A stretch of 64,000 nt of DNA from Vitellaria paradoxa (taxonomy: Eukaryota > Streptophyta > Magnoliopsida > Ericales > Sapotaceae): the NCBI GenBank assembly GCA_019916065.1, contig CM034237.1:39414485-39478484 (forward strand). Direction: 5' to 3'. Position numbers and translations under genes: made by a program. This document shows positions 37,305 to 50,449 of this stretch, one piece after another. Numbering within the stretch: the first letter of the stretch is position 1; each line of letters starts with the position of its first letter. Under the pieces are notes generated by a model. The model saw only the letters and a list, made by a program, of their open reading frames with translations, was not told the DNA's origin and did not search any database.

Positions 37305-40300
37305 GATTGTTGAAGATTGATGAAAGATTTTGAACTTTCACTGTTTCAATCCAAGCCTAATGCAATGTTTTCAGCGACTCATAAAGGAAGTAGTAATAAA
37401 AACTTAACAGTCAAAGAAAAGTTCATGTATGTTTCTGCAAGGACCAAAAAGTGACAAAAATCAGAAAGCATGAACTCAAGTCCTTCAAAAAAGAAAAGTA
37501 ACTCAGGTGCATAAAGGAAAAGAAGGAAATTAATAGGCTAAGTAGCACAAATTTTTTTTTTGGTCAATATTGATTATTTGAGGAAAAAAGATATCCCCTT
37601 TTCTTCTCCTCCACACATGTTGACGTTTCTCCTATAATTTATACAAAAGAAAAGCAAATTGCATAATTTTACCCTTATTTGATTATAAGAATTTATACTG
37701 GTATATTAAAAAGAATATTTATTAGTGTTTCTCTTAATTTTATGACTCTGTCACATTTAAATTCTCTAAATATTCTTAAATTGTCCAATTCTCATTACCA
37801 GTAACTATTAATAACTTTTTTTCACATCTAGAAAAGAAATAAGAAAAGGGGGTAATAGAGAAAAAAAATTAAGAAAAAAGGCTGAGAAATTGAAAAAAAT
37901 AATAGACAAGAATAATGTTAAAAGGAGAATGAATGCTATTTGAAGGAGAAACCACGTACATACTTCCATCATGAGTAATGTGTTGCAGTCAAATGCTAGA
38001 ATCTTAAGCCAATCATCATCAGCTATTAATAAGATAGTATGAAGGCAATAGAAATGATGTTTTCCTTGATCAAATAAATAAGTTATATGTGTTGTTTATG
38101 TATTAATTAAGCAAAACATAAATAAAACCCAGTTGTTCAATCATGAATCTTTCTTTTTCTATGTTGTCACTATTCAAAGCTTGCACCGTATTTGTTTTGG
38201 TGGAAAATAAGACCGATGCAAGGAGGAAGGGGGGTAATCATCCCTTTCCACAGTTTGTTTAGAGGGAAAAATGGAAAGGAAGGAAGAGAGCATGGACGAA
38301 AGAGAGGAAAAGAGGGTGTGAGACCCATAAATATTTATCTTCCCATAGAAAGATGGATGGAGAGGGAGAGAGAAGTGTAATAATAAATTAAAAAGTGGGA
38401 CTCACTTTTTTAAAATAATTTTAATTCAAAATATAAATTGTACTATATACATATTTATATATGTATATCATTTTTCTTTCCCTTACTTTTTTACTCAACC
38501 AAACACGTTTCCTTCACGTTACTTTTCTCTCTTTTTCTTCATTTATTCCTATCTCTTACTTTTCATTCCCCTTGAATTTCTTCTATATAGTCAAATCCGT
38601 TTCCTTCATCTCACTTTTCTTTCTTTCTTTTTTTTTTTTCTTTATTCCTTTCTCCTACTTTTATTTCCTCCTAGATTTTTTGGGTATCAATTGTATTATT
38701 TTAGTCAACTGCCTTCTTTTTCTCCTAATATATCTTTTGATGTCTCTCAATTTTTGTAGGCTACTTGCAATGTTGAATGATTTAAATATTCCTGAACTGC
38801 ATTTTTCCCCCCAATTTAACATGTTACTAACTGTCGTACTGAAGATTTATAGAAAACAGTAAGAAAGGGAAAAAAATAAAATTAAAAGTAGAAAAGAAAG
38901 AAGAAGGACAAAAAAGGAATAGAAATTATACTCATGATACAAATTAAATGATCTTATATAGGAACGTAATCATCTAACTGGATTTGAAGAAATATGTTTA
39001 TACTAAAGATCTAGTAGGCTTTGATCAATCTGGAAAGCAGATCCAAACATTTTTAGCATGATCCTTTAATTATCAATTAAGAATGAAATTATTGTTCACG
39101 AAACAAGTAGTTCAAAATTTTCATTGGCATATTAGAATCTCTTCATTAATATAGTTCATTAATTATCTCCAAACCAAACAAAATTTAAAGCCATGCAAAC
39201 CCAAAATTAGAAATATGGCATGTATTAGACATAAACCTGAATCGTTTAACATGAATGTACACCCCCTACTTAGTGATAGTTGCACCAAATAGATGAACCT
39301 TGCAGCTCATTGGCAATTTCTATTTCATTAGAGAGAGAATGTTCAAACTACCAATTTAATGGATAGGGTTAATAGATTGCTAATGCAGTTTATTTATATT
39401 CAAACATGTTATTTAGACGGCCTCATCTAAAAGGTTTGTGAGATTTATTTAGTGATTTTTTATTTATACATTTAGTGATGTGGGAAAATGTTTTTAGAAG
39501 GAGAAAATGCTGCTATGATTGAGAAAAAATTGGCCAACACTGATTTACAATAGAAGAGAAGCTAGGGTTAGAAGAGATTAAAGTGTAAAAATGTACTTTA
39601 GTAGCTGAAGTGTATTATTAGTAGTTTTGAATTTTTTAAAATGATTTAATGGTCCTAATTTAATTTAATTAAAATTAAGTTTAAAATAAAAGAAAAGTTA
39701 AAAGGAAACTGATTGAAATGCAATTAATACTGAATATAAAAAGTCATGTTTTATTAGAATACAATCAAATCAGAATTATTTATTAATACAATTTAGCTGC
39801 TGACCCTATAACTCCATAAGTTATCCCTAGTTATTATAAATGCATATATACTATTTATATATTTAGTTATATGTATATGTTACTTCCATATATAAATCCG
39901 TTTGATTGAGTAAAAAACTAAGGAAAGTTACAAAAAGTTATAAATATTTATCTATTTTTACCAGCTTTTGTCATTTTCGTTTTCCATGCATTTATCTTCA
40001 AAATTTAAATTTTACAAACTTTTATTAAAAATGTTACACAAAGCTACAAAAAAATTACTCAATTTTCTCACTTTTTTTAACATTTGTCAGTTTTGTCGTA
40101 ATAGTTTTTGATCAAAACCGTTGGAATAGCTTATTTTTCACAGTTTCAATGGATTATTTTGGTAAATTTTGGTTCGTCTTCCAAACAACAAAAAATGACT
40201 GACATTCTCCACTTATTTTAACTTTTGGTTACTTTTGATCGTTCAGACGATCTCATTGCTTAGTTTTGCTTCCCTTATATTTGTTGCAGGAATCTACCAG

Positions 40301-40640
40301 GGATGATATAATTGAATATTCTTTTGAAAATTTTCTTTGTGATAATTCTTTAAAGGATTTTTGAACTGTATTCTCCCTGTTTTCATAATCTACTGTTGTC
40401 GAATTTCCTTTTGTGGTTTTGATCACAGTTTGTTTGTCAGTCACTATAGAAGGGGATTAGTCTGAAACTACGTCAGTCAAGTTTAATGGAAAAAATCATG
40501 GTTTCTAGAAATTTCATTTTTAGATATTCGCTGAGGGTTATGTATCATGAATTCTGCTATTCGTAAATTACGTATGATTGTTTACAATGTATCTTGTTTA
40601 GACGTCGAATCCTAATAATTCACATATTATCTTGTTTAAA
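37305..40640. other. 5' flank of GT61-B and intergenic DNA
   Basis: No gene is supported. The first part should hold the GT61-B promoter; no TATA box could be assigned with confidence. A purine-rich stretch at 38210-38380 and a pyrimidine-rich stretch at 38470-38660 may be opposite arms of a degraded small element. The open frame at 38461-38862 is a low-complexity Phe/Ser/Leu translation, not a gene. Confidence 0.4.
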
Positions 40641-40760
40641 ATGCTTCCTTAGCTTTTAGAATATTTTAGAAAAGCTTAAAGCACAAGCTTAAAGCATGCT
40701 AACAGTTTCTAGAAAATTCCAGAACTAATTAGAACATTCCAGTTCACTATGTCACACCCT
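40640..40760. repeat. cluster of TTCTAGAA / TTCCAGAA words (copy near GT61-B)
   Basis: TTTTAGAATATTTTAGAAAAGC, GTTTCTAGAAAATTCCAGAA and AGAACATTCCAG follow each other within about 100 bp. The GAA and TTC modules alternate as in heat-shock elements, but this may be only the composition of a repeat. It is followed by a segment (CTCTTAAATTATGCTACG...ATTGTCTAAAT) shared with about 43190-43230. Confidence 0.45.
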
Positions 40761-41574
40761 AAAAAAATATGAAACATCACAATTAACTCTTAAATTATGC
40801 TACGTTATTGTCTAAATAAATATTCTTGAGTGCCCAGCTTGATCTAAGGTGATGAATTACGGCAATATTACATAAACATGTAAAGATATTATCTAAATTT
40901 AATTTACACACCTCATGATTTCTTCAATCGTGAGAGTACTATTATTACACAATGATAATAAGTTTTTTTTAAACCCATGTACGTAAAAGCATTATTCCAT
41001 TTAAGGAGTGCCGATTTTATTGTACTTGGAGTGCCTTGCAGGAACTATCATAGTTTTTTTTTTTTTGAAAACAATGTCATTTTGTTGCAATTCTTGCACT
41101 TTTGCCTATGATGTCAGGGCCATTTTTTTATAGAATAGAAATTTGAAACTAGGACTTGATGTATTTTCTCTATTGGGTCAAGTTGAGTTTCTCTTATTCT
41201 TAAATCTAAAAATACGATTTTAGATAATTTATTACGGATGTAAAAGAGACGGTGATTATGAACTTTTTTTTTTTTTTTTATTTTGATACGTTTTGGATGC
41301 ATAAGACTTTGAATAGTGGTGAAGCAATTGGGTAAAAACTAAATGAAGAAGAAATATTTATGGCATAGTTTGGAGTGAATTCAAGGTTGAAGCATTAAAA
41401 ACCTTTGTGTAAATTGAAGAATTTATTTTTGGTCATGTTGTATAGATGATACTAAGACGATAGATCCTAATTATTTTTATAATTTTTTTTATTTCTTTTT
41501 AATAATATAGGGTTTTAGCTTTATTTATTTTGAATTTTATACTTTTTTTAATTATATTTGCACTTGCAAAAAAA
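40761..41574. other. non-coding interval
   Basis: No feature beyond poly-T runs (41056-41068, 41263-41280) could be supported. Confidence 0.4.
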
Positions 41575-42085
41575 AAAATATTAGTGGCTCTCTAAAACTA
41601 TCATTTAAGACAAATTGGTTCTAATTGTACCATAAATTTTTCATTTGTATTTTGATTCAACCCCAAAACCTAGCAACATAGTTGATAAACCAAAGAGAAA
41701 TAACTAATATTGATTGAGCTGTAGTTGATGGAGAGAATTTAAGTAATAAAACATAAATCTAAATAAAGTTAATAGAGCAAACTAACAAAGAATACTAACC
41801 TCATAAAACACCAGCAAACTATTGAGGAATAGTAACCTCATAACACACCCAAAGACGAATAATATTGCTTTAATTCTCTCCATCAACATACCCAAAGTTT
41901 TTTTGACCTCACAATTTTATTATATATATCTATGTTTTGATAAACCTTATTAAATGGCCCATTAAATTCAAACCCATTAAATAGCTAGCATTCGTTACTA
42001 GAATAAATTTAGTGTATAAGGTTAATTAATTGCTAATGCAATTTAATTTATAAATAGTCTCATTTAATGCGTAGGTGAGATTTAT
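41575..42085. repeat. duplicated non-coding block, copy 2
   Basis: Shares with copies 1, 3 and 4 the landmarks TTTTGATTCAACCCC, GAATACTAACCTCATAAA, CCTTATTAAATGG, CAAACCCATTAAATAGCTAG. It has an internal duplication of the AATACTAACCTC segment (about 41790-41850). Lies between GT61-C and GT61-B. Confidence 0.7.
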
Positions 42086-42799
42086 TTAGTGTTTTTATAT
42101 TTTACGCATTCCATATATGAGAAAATAATGTAATGTTTTTTGGCATTGGACAAGTTTAGATGAATATAACAATTTTTTTCTCTTAAGCATCAGTAGATTA
42201 GGATTTTCTTTTTTGGGTTTTTTTTTTTTTTTTGGGCGGTGATTAAAATGAGTTAATTGTGATTTTTTTATTAAAAATTTTTCCATATTGCTATTGTTAG
42301 ACTTTTTTTCTTTGGAAATGATTTAAGTACAAGATTTTATGCCTTGAGAAGCATTAATGATTACAATAAATGTTACGCTTTTGCTTTTTGGGGGGTGGGT
42401 GGGTGGGATGGGGAAGCGGGCTGAGGGTGGGTGGTAAGTAAGGGAGCCTAGTTGTGTCTGTGCTCTCTTGGATTTGTTTGATTATCCTTTTCTGATAAGT
42501 AAAGTTGATTATCCCACAAGAGCTGTATCTCCTTTTAATACTTAAAACACATAAGATTTTTATTGGAAGTGCTAACTCAGTCTTTACGTTGCTAATAAAA
42601 CTGATATAAACTTCAAAGATACACAAAATAGAACACACAAAGAATATGTTTGAAAGAACATTTCACCAACTTGATAATCTTTAATAGACTTAGAAATTTG
42701 ATCGAGAATGGGTTGACATGATATTATTTATATTTTAATAAATAATACCTTTTTAATAAAATTTTAGTGTAATTTTTCAAACCAATATAATTATCCTAT

Positions 42800-43430
42800 T
42801 GAACTCTTAGGGGATCCATCCTATTGCTGGTTACAAATGAACCCTACACAGTTTTTTATACCCATTTACCTTCTCATATGGACAGTGGAAATTGTTCCAA
42901 ATAGATGATGGTGATCAATCCTTTAGCCTGTACGAATTTCCTTGAATTCTCTACCCTTAATGCCCACTTTAGAATCTTACACACACACATACAAATATGT
43001 TTAATCTTCTAGAATCTAAAATGCTTATTCTCAAAACTCCCTTACATTCTATGATATTCAAGAGAGGCGTAAGGCTCTTAAGTGGCTTCTAAAAAATTCT
43101 AAACCATACTTAAAAATTACAGAATTTTTTAAAATATTACGAACCATTCCAGAACACTCTAGAAAAATTCAAAACATTGTAGGTAACTCTCAAAATGTAT
43201 CATGCCAATGTCTAAATTAGCACTAGCAAGCCTTAATCTATAACCTTCCACACATATATACAAATATGTATAATGTTCTACAACCCCCAGTACATCTAGA
43301 AAGCTTCATATTCTCCTAGAACACCTGATGGCTTTTAAAAAATTTTAGTACTAGAAAATTTTACAACTCTGTAAAACATTTCAAACCATTAATTATAGAA
43401 CAACCTTGAGAAAAATCCAATGATCACAGG
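42800..43430. repeat. duplicated non-coding block with TTC/GAA words, copy a
   Basis: Collinear with 50450-50950: shared GGTTACAAxTxAACxCTA, GGTGGAAATTxTTCCAA-type, GGTGATCxATC, TCTAGAATCxAAAATGC and CTCCCTTACATT. It contains several TTCTAGAA-like words (about 42999-43015, 43084-43170, 43295-43320). Non-coding. Confidence 0.65.
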
Positions 43431-43544
43431 CGAAGGAATTGTCAAGTATGTCTCTGGCTTCTTAACCTTATGTGATTGGGAGGCATCCTTTTATATACTT
43501 TTTTTCAATTGCATTTTTTACTTGAAAAAAATAAAAAAAACAAT

Positions 43545-43960
43545 TACTGGCTTTTTAGATTAACCAGTTAAGGCAAGCTTGTACGAATTGTTTCGTTACT
43601 TTTGCATTTGTATTTTGATTCAACCCCTAAACATAACAACGTTTAGACTGGAAACAAAGTTGATGGAGAAAATTAAACGTAATAAAAAATAAATCTGAAT
43701 ACAGTTAAAGAGTAAAGAGGGGGATACTAACCTGAAAACATACCAAAGAGAAATAGTATTGTTTGAATTGTTCTTTCACTTCTATTATGTCTACCTTTTG
43801 ATAACCCTTATTAAATGGGCTAGGTTTAGTAACTACTGTATTATTAATTCAATTTATAAACTTAGTTTGTAAAATTTAAACCCATTAATTAAATAGCTAG
43901 CATTTATTACTAGTACTTGCTAGATGGTATAAGGGTGTAAATGTTTAACGTTAAATTTGC
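43545..43960. repeat. duplicated non-coding block, copy 3
   Basis: Very similar to copy 4 at 51065: shared TTGTACGAATTGTTTC, GGAAACAAAGTTGATG, ATACTAACCTGAAA, GAAATAGTATTGTTTGAATT, TAGTAACTACT and TTTAAACCCATTAA. Lies between GT61-C and GT61-B, giving that interval two copies of the block. Confidence 0.75.
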
Positions 43961-44349
43961 TTTCTAAATTAAAAAAAGTTTCATTTGTGTTTCAATGCCA
44001 TACGTTATGGTATTTTATTACCCTTATGACAATATCCATATATGAATACATTAATTAAAGCATGCTTTAAACATTCCTTCCACCGTAACAAAGTGATACC
44101 CATCAACACTCTGGCTAAGCTTGGGCAAAAGCATTCCATTAACTTGATAAGCCTCCTAGCGGGCATCGTTGCCTACTAAAAATACTAATCATCCAACTTA
44201 GCCAAAATAACAGTAATTTAAAGTTGTAAAAATTAATATAAATATGTAAAAGTTATAATTTCGTTATTGGTGTTATAAATAAAAAATTTTAATTTTATTA
44301 AAATTTGTATAGATTTGTACAACTCCAAACGAATTCTAAATATTGCCTC

Positions 44350-44780
44350 TAGGGGTGGAAACGAGCCGAGCCGAGCCGAGCTTTAACATACTCGAGCTCG
44401 GCTCGAACTTTTTATACTGAGCTCGAGCTCGATTCGAGCTTTTATATAGGCTCGAGCTCGGTTCGATAAAGAAGAAATTAGGCTCGATTAGACTCGCGAA
44501 TAGCTCGGTTAAACTAAAACGACGTCGTTTTGATTTAAAATATAATATATTTAAAAAATATAATAAAAATATTATTAAAAATATATATATTATTCTAACC
44601 GAGCCTGCTCGCGAGCTTTCGAGCCGAGCTTCTCTAGGCTCGAGCTCGAGCTCGAATCCAAAACGAGCCAATAAACAAGCTCGGTTCGAGCTCGTTTAAC
44701 TCACGAATCGAGCTCGAGCTGAGCTTTTTTCGAGCCGAGCTCGAGTAGTTCACGAATAGCTCGGTTCGTTTCCACCCCTA
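44350..44780. mobile_element. hAT-type MITE, 431 bp, TSD ATTGCCTC
   Basis: Starts TAGGGGTGGAAACGAGCCGA and ends GGTTCGTTTCCACCCCTA, flanked by ATTGCCTC at 44342-44349 and 44781-44788 (perfect 8-bp duplication). The interior is rich in GAGCTCG / CGAGCTC words and has AAAACGACGTCGTTTT at 44517-44532 before an AT-rich centre, as in the copy at 17511. Open frames here are by-products of the repeated GAGCTC words. Confidence 0.92.
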
Positions 44781-44788
44781 ATTGCCTC

Positions 44789-45427
44789 CCAGCTAATCCA
44801 AATGCAAAATGCCAACTCAACCCAAGACACAGTAGAAATAAATGCTCAAAAAAAAAAAAGAGCCATGAGCTGAGTCCCCTTTGTTGCGACAGAGCATGAC
44901 AAAATGAAACAGAGCATTCATCTCCCATGAATTAAAATGAAGCAATGCCCCAACAATGCATCTCTTTCAACCTCATTAAGCCTCACAGCTGAGAGGGACA
45001 TATGATTGCAGGCATAATTACTTGGAAGTGTAGGATTAGATATCTGGTAATGTATCATATTCTAGGATATTATAATAATGTTATTTATATTTTTTTAGAG
45101 TGGTTATCCTAATGAAAAAATATAAGGTAATTAAGAATTAAATAATATCTCTTATTCAACTCAATATCATCAAATCTCTACCTATAAATGCCTATTCTTT
45201 TTACGGTAACTAGAGAAATTTTGATGTTTTTACTGTGACGAGAAATTTTGATGTCATGTATGAATAAAATCTTGAGATAAATGCCCATACAAATTTTTCA
45301 TCAAAAAAACAAGAGGAAATTACAACAAATATTCCCTATTTACTTAACGTCACTATAGAGGTCAACAATATGGGAAAGGGGCATAAACTCTTTTTAAGTA
45401 ATATAACTATAATTAGTCAACTAAATC
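44789..45427. other. non-coding interval
   Basis: No gene or defined repeat is supported. Confidence 0.4.
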
Positions 45428-45430
45428 TTA

Positions 45431-45588
45431 GGTAGTGTTTGGAGTGATAAAAAGTAAAATAAAATAAGATAAATTGAGATAAGTTCTGGGTTCGTAATTC
45501 GAACAGTAAAATAAAAAGTGAATAAATTTTAGAAATTTTCAGAGTTTTTCAAAAAATTTTTTTGTGGTTTAGCACACCAAACGGTGCC
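45431..45588. mobile_element. Tourist-like MITE, 158 bp, TSD TTA
   Basis: Starts GGTAGTGTTTGGAGTGATAA and ends CACACCAAACGGTGCC, with TTA on both sides (45428-45430 and 45589-45591). Short size, the GTGTTTGG / CCAAAC ends and the TTA duplication fit PIF/Harbinger-derived Tourist MITEs. This is the best-kept of the local copies. Confidence 0.75.
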
Positions 45589-45591
45589 TTA

Positions 45592-46152
45592 ATATTCATA
45601 TATTTAAATTTACTACTATCAAGTTATTAACAACAAACAGAAAGGCAGAAAGGCAAATTTATTTATCCAACTTTCATTCTATCGATCAATGACGCTATTC
45701 CTCCATCAATATATTCAATTTTTTTATTTTTCAAAACATTTGTACGGATATATTTAGGCTTGTACTAAAGCTAACTTTTCTAAATATTTGGCGGCTAAAC
45801 AAGTGTAGTGACAACTTTCATTTTTTCTTGCTCCTTTTTTTTTTTCCTAAAATGATTTGATACGATAATTTATTCACATAATTTATTTTTAAAATGATGT
45901 GATATTAATGTTTATGTAATTAATAAAAAAATATATTAACGAGCTTTTATTTTCAAACAAATAATGTTATAGGACCACAAAAAAAACTTTGATTAAAAAA
46001 CACCCATTAAAATATATTTTAATTTAAAAACATTGTGATATATTTTTTTGATGGAAAAGTATTTTCCTTAAATTGATAGATCCGTAAAAACTATATAATA
46101 TGACGCTATCCTTAATTTTTTGGATGAAAGTTCATTTGTAGATAGTACCTAA

Positions 46153-46183
<31 letters not shown>

Positions 46184-46338
46184 GTAAACTTTTGGAATGT
46201 GCTATATATTAAATACCCAATAAATCCGCTATTTTCTTAATTTCATTCTTCACAGAATATTTTTAATTTATTAATTTTTTTCACGACTATATATATATAT
46301 ATTAAACACCATACTTCGGAATAATTAACGTTGGGAAT
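45592..46338. other. 3' flank of GT61-C
   Basis: AT-rich non-coding DNA with an (AAT)n run near 46152-46178; should include the GT61-C 3' untranslated region. Confidence 0.4.
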
Positions 46339-49300
46339 TCAAACATTCTTGTGCATGAATATCTTAGCTTTCGTATAAGCTCTTTTTAAGTATCTCTCAA
46401 CCCTCACTAGGTCTAAATTGATTAATTGCTCCCTGTACACTGCCCATTTCTCTATATGACTGACTCCTTGTGCCACACTAATATCCCTTCCAGATTTGCC
46501 CAATTCTAGCTTGCTCTCGTCCTCCCCAATGTCATAAACCATGTACTGTAATCCTAATCGAACTGCCATTTTTCCAAAGCAAAGGTTTCCAAGCCATCCA
46601 CATTTCGGAGGAATCATCTGAATGAACACCGACCCTGGCCGGAGGAACAATATGTTTGTCAGCGCCGCCCCATGTACGCCTACCAGCACATGGCTACTGT
46701 CAATGAGTCTAAAAAGTTCGCGCACCGAGTTCTTCTGAGTCGGCTCAAGAACCACTGCGTCAAATCCTATGCGCTCTGCAACTCGTCGAACACTATTCAT
46801 GTTCAGAATCCGGCGACTTCCTTTCCGGTTCATAAACACAAGCCTCGGCCGATCAACTAGTTTCCACGGCGGGGGTGGGGGTGACGGCGGAGGAAGAGCA
46901 GTGAATCCAGCATTTGCTTTGTGGCTCTGTGAGTACGCAGAAACAACAAAGGAACGGAAGTCACGTAGAGTCTTCGGATGGGGTCCACGTTGTAAAGTGG
47001 GGTCCACATTTGCTGGCCCGTGTGATACGAGCCCTACGATCACGGACGGGAAGCAATGTGCAGTCATTTCTTGATCTAGGTTAATGATCCGGTGGCGCGT
47101 GTAGCTTGATAACAAGTCGATGTAGCGGCGCAACCACCAATCGCTGCAGTTGAAGATCCCAAGGACAAAATCATGATCCGGGAAGAAGGTATCGACGGTG
47201 ATGAATAGCGGGATGAACTTTTCGTTGAAATCATGGAAGTAATTTCCGGTCCATCCGCCCGCACTGAATATTAGGGCTGGACTGGTGTGTATAACGGCAC
47301 AAGAAACGTTGGGTGTGGCTGTCGTGAGAGTGAGTTGTCTTACGAGATAAACGGGTGTATTTAGAATGCGTGGGTAAGGGTTGATTTTCTCGGTCAATTG
47401 TGGGGTTGAGTTGGTGGGGTCCATGGTAAAAAAGGTTGCACTCGTTGGATCCAAGATGGTTGGACAGTTTAGATGGCAGATGTCATAATCAAAATGAGTA
47501 CGGTCGCAGCTGATTGGTCCCGTGGGCTTTGGACTTTTCCATTTCTGCTCCCAGTTCTTCTGTTCTACATGAATAGGTTATCAGATAATAAAGAAGAAAC
47601 TTAGGATTGACACATAATTACAATTTTGCATTGAATATATGAATGAATATTTAGAGTTCGCAGGCTAGCAAATCGCTCTCTCTAGTGAAATTTTGTGTAA
47701 TGTTAGATTTATTAGAATTTTTGTTTAATTTTTCTAGATTTGGAATTCAATAAATTTTTTTTCATTTTTGCTTAGGGGCCAAGAAATTTAAGGTGTGTTT
47801 AGAGTAACAAAAAATAAGATAAAATGAGATAAAGTGGGATAAGTTGTGGTTCATAATTCATGCAGTGAGATAAAAAATAAATAATTTTTAAAATTTTTCA
47901 ATATTTTTTTCATTTTTCAAAATTTTTTTATCATTCTAAACGGAGTCTTAATATATATATATATATATATGATAGAATCTTGACATTAAAATTCAACTTT
48001 AAGAGTTAAAAGAAATTGCATTTTCAACTTTTAGATTATTAAAAATTTATCTCACGAATAAAAATGTTCTAATCTTAACCATTGGATAAAATTTTATAAG
48101 AATTCAAAATTTTAAAATATAACTTAATTTAACTCATCGAAATATATTTTAATTTTAAAAACTCTTAATCCATATATATTTGAATTAAAATAGACACATA
48201 AACTAAGGAATATTTGAAATAAAATATTTACAGAAACCAAATAATTAAAGGGGATGACACATGGGGCATGCCCCTACTCTAACAAGAAACATTTTGAAAT
48301 CTCCTCATAAGGAAATAAGAACTATTAAAAAGAACGTAAAGAAAAGAGTTGGCTAGCTGAAAAAGAAGTAAAAACAAGAAATAAGCATTTAAAACTACCA
48401 AAGAAGCAAGACATCAAGGCTCCTAAACAGACCATTCTAATTAAAATCAATCAGTGATTGGTAAGAAAACTACCACTCCAAAGTCATTTTTTTTTTTTTT
48501 TTTGTCTAATGCAATAGGATTAATATTATTTAGGATGCGCTTGAAGTGAGGATTTGACTAGAAAAAATGAAAAAAAAAATGTAAGAAGAACAGAAATTAA
48601 ATATAAAAAGTTAAAAAACATATCTTTAGTTGAACGGATTTAAAAATAACACAAAATAAAAAAAAAATTATCAATAAATTAATTTTTTTAATTTAATTAT
48701 TTTTAATTAATCAAATCATATTTATTTATTTATTTTTTATCTTCTATCACATACCAAACAAAACAAAGAATATTGAATAGTTATTCTCTTTCTTTTCCTT
48801 TCATAATTGTTTAATTCAAACAAAGCTTTATATTAGTACAATATGCAAAATGGAAAAGAAATAAGATTGAAAAAAATATACAAAAGAGAAATATATATAT
48901 ATATATATATATATATGTTTTTGGGGGTCGGGGGATAACATTTTGAAAGTGCACAATAGAGCTAATTCTGATTCGTTATCAATTTTATTGGGTAAATTTC
49001 ATTTTGAATATGGGTTTCTTTTAATAATTAAAGGGTTGAAATTTTAGTTAGTTGCAAATTTTTCCGGTGATGATTTTGTTCCTAGTGTCCATTATTAATT
49101 GCCCAACTTTTAGAGATAAAATGATAATTGAGGGGAGAGATTATAATTAATTGAAAGTTTACGTTCTTAATTTTTATCAAAAAAAAAAAAAAAAAAAAAG
49201 CTCAGGTTAAGTAAAATTTCGGGTAGAACAAAAAAATAAAATCTGTCCTGAAGACACTATTCTAAAAGATTATTATAGTTTTGATGACATAAATATACCT

Positions 49301-49576
49301 AAAATAAGTGTATAATCAAGCACAATTTGCACAATCTAATTACATAAGCAAAGAAATTTGACACACACTAAGAAAAAAAAATTACGGAAAAAAAAAAGAA
49401 ATTTGACAGTCAGAAAGTATTGTACCTTGATTCCTTATTGAATGTGTAATGTTGTATATTCTGGAAAATGTGCAAATGATGCAAAAGATGTAGACAAAAA
49501 TCAGAAGTGCCAGACATATGACACCTCTGGCTGAAACTTTGTTTTTCTGCTCTTGCAAATACCGACCTTGAAGCAT
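46339..49576 (-). CDS. GT61 family glycosyltransferase C, 2 exons, 458 aa
   Basis: Exon 1 is 49576-49426 (50 codons plus 1 nt, ending AATCAAG|GTACAA) and exon 2 is 47564-46339 (after CATGTAG); the 1861-bp intron is in phase 1. The start is the first in-frame ATG after an upstream stop. A type II membrane anchor lies at about 19-37 (VICLALLIFVYIFCIICTF). Motifs: SCDRTHFDYDIC (69-80), FHDFNEKFIPLF (160-171), HCFPS (220-224) and GVHGAALTN (346-354), with Ala in place of the Gly seen in A and B. A proline-rich loop (PPPSPPPPP) sits at about 275-283, where B has a different insertion and A and D are shorter. Closest to B. Probable Golgi xylan-type glycosyltransferase; acceptor unknown. Confidence 0.9.
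47791..47947. mobile_element. Tourist-like MITE copy in GT61-C intron
   Basis: Starts AGGTGTGTTTAGAGTAAC and ends AAACGGAGTC with TTA on both sides (47788-47790 and 47948-47950). Shares GTTCATAATTCATGCAGTGA-type middle sequence with the other copies. It lies about 230 bp inside intron 1 from exon 2. Confidence 0.7.
48884..48916. repeat. (TA)n microsatellite in GT61-C intron
   Basis: About 12 TA units. Confidence 0.85.
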
Positions 49577-50449
49577 AATGTTCAAAGCACATGGATCTTC
49601 ACAATTTCAATTCAAGCCCACCCATGGTGTTCGTGGTTAAGAAAATTTTGTCTGTTAGAAAATGAAGTATTGCTTATAAAAACTCGATGAGTAAAAAGTC
49701 ATTCAATTTTTTTTTTCTATATTTACTTTTTCATTTTGTAATACGTAAATTAAAATTTTCTTTCGCGCTGGAGTTGATTTTCATTGAGCAAACTGATGTT
49801 GATTACTAGCATTGGATTGTATATGGTGAAAACGTATAGACATATACATGGATATATAGCCATTTTCAGCCATGAACGAAAGATCCCAGATGGGAAATCA
49901 TCTAACCATGGGGTTGAAGGAAAGCTTTCTAGACTCAAGCATGCATCAGCCTCATTCAATCTCGAAAATAGATCAAATCAATGAAACGCCCTTCTATATA
50001 TATGATACAAGGCAATTCAAATATTTCATTATGAAATCTCTCAATTAGTACCATTGACCTATGAACCAGCAGGCCAATTAATTAAGAAAAGAAAACTAAC
50101 AAAACAAAAACCTCACCGGTTTTACATGTGCTGTAGAAAATGGATGATCATTGTTCTTTCTTGGCTATTTCAGTTTCATCAGAGAGAAAATTTTCAAACT
50201 TTCAAACCAAGCCCATTCAATAGCTAGGGTTAATTACCAAAACATTTCAATTTATAACCCAATATGTAGACATTAAATATATAGATAGGATAACTTATTT
50301 ATATATATATTATTTTTTTTATATTTTATACGTTTAACCTGCAAATTAGAATATATAGAAATGGCATGTCAAGGCCAACCTAGTTTATTACTCTTCTTTA
50401 ATTTTTTTTTCTTTATTTGTTTTCCAGAAAATTATTACCAAGTTATCAT
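49577..50449 (-). promoter_or_regulatory. 5' flank of GT61-C
   Basis: Non-coding upstream DNA of GT61-C. No motif could be assigned with confidence. The part near 50150-50260 resembles 39300-39380 upstream of GT61-B (TTTCATxAGAGAGA and following), so it is probably part of the duplicated unit. Confidence 0.4.

Noticed and set aside
38461..38862. 133-codon open frame rich in Phe, Leu and Ser
   Set aside because: It comes from a pyrimidine-rich stretch (TTTCTTTCTT-type) and is a composition effect.
44336..44928. Open frames of 111 and 75 codons rich in Glu, Leu and Arg
   Set aside because: Most of their sequence is the GAGCTC-rich hAT MITE at 44350-44780.
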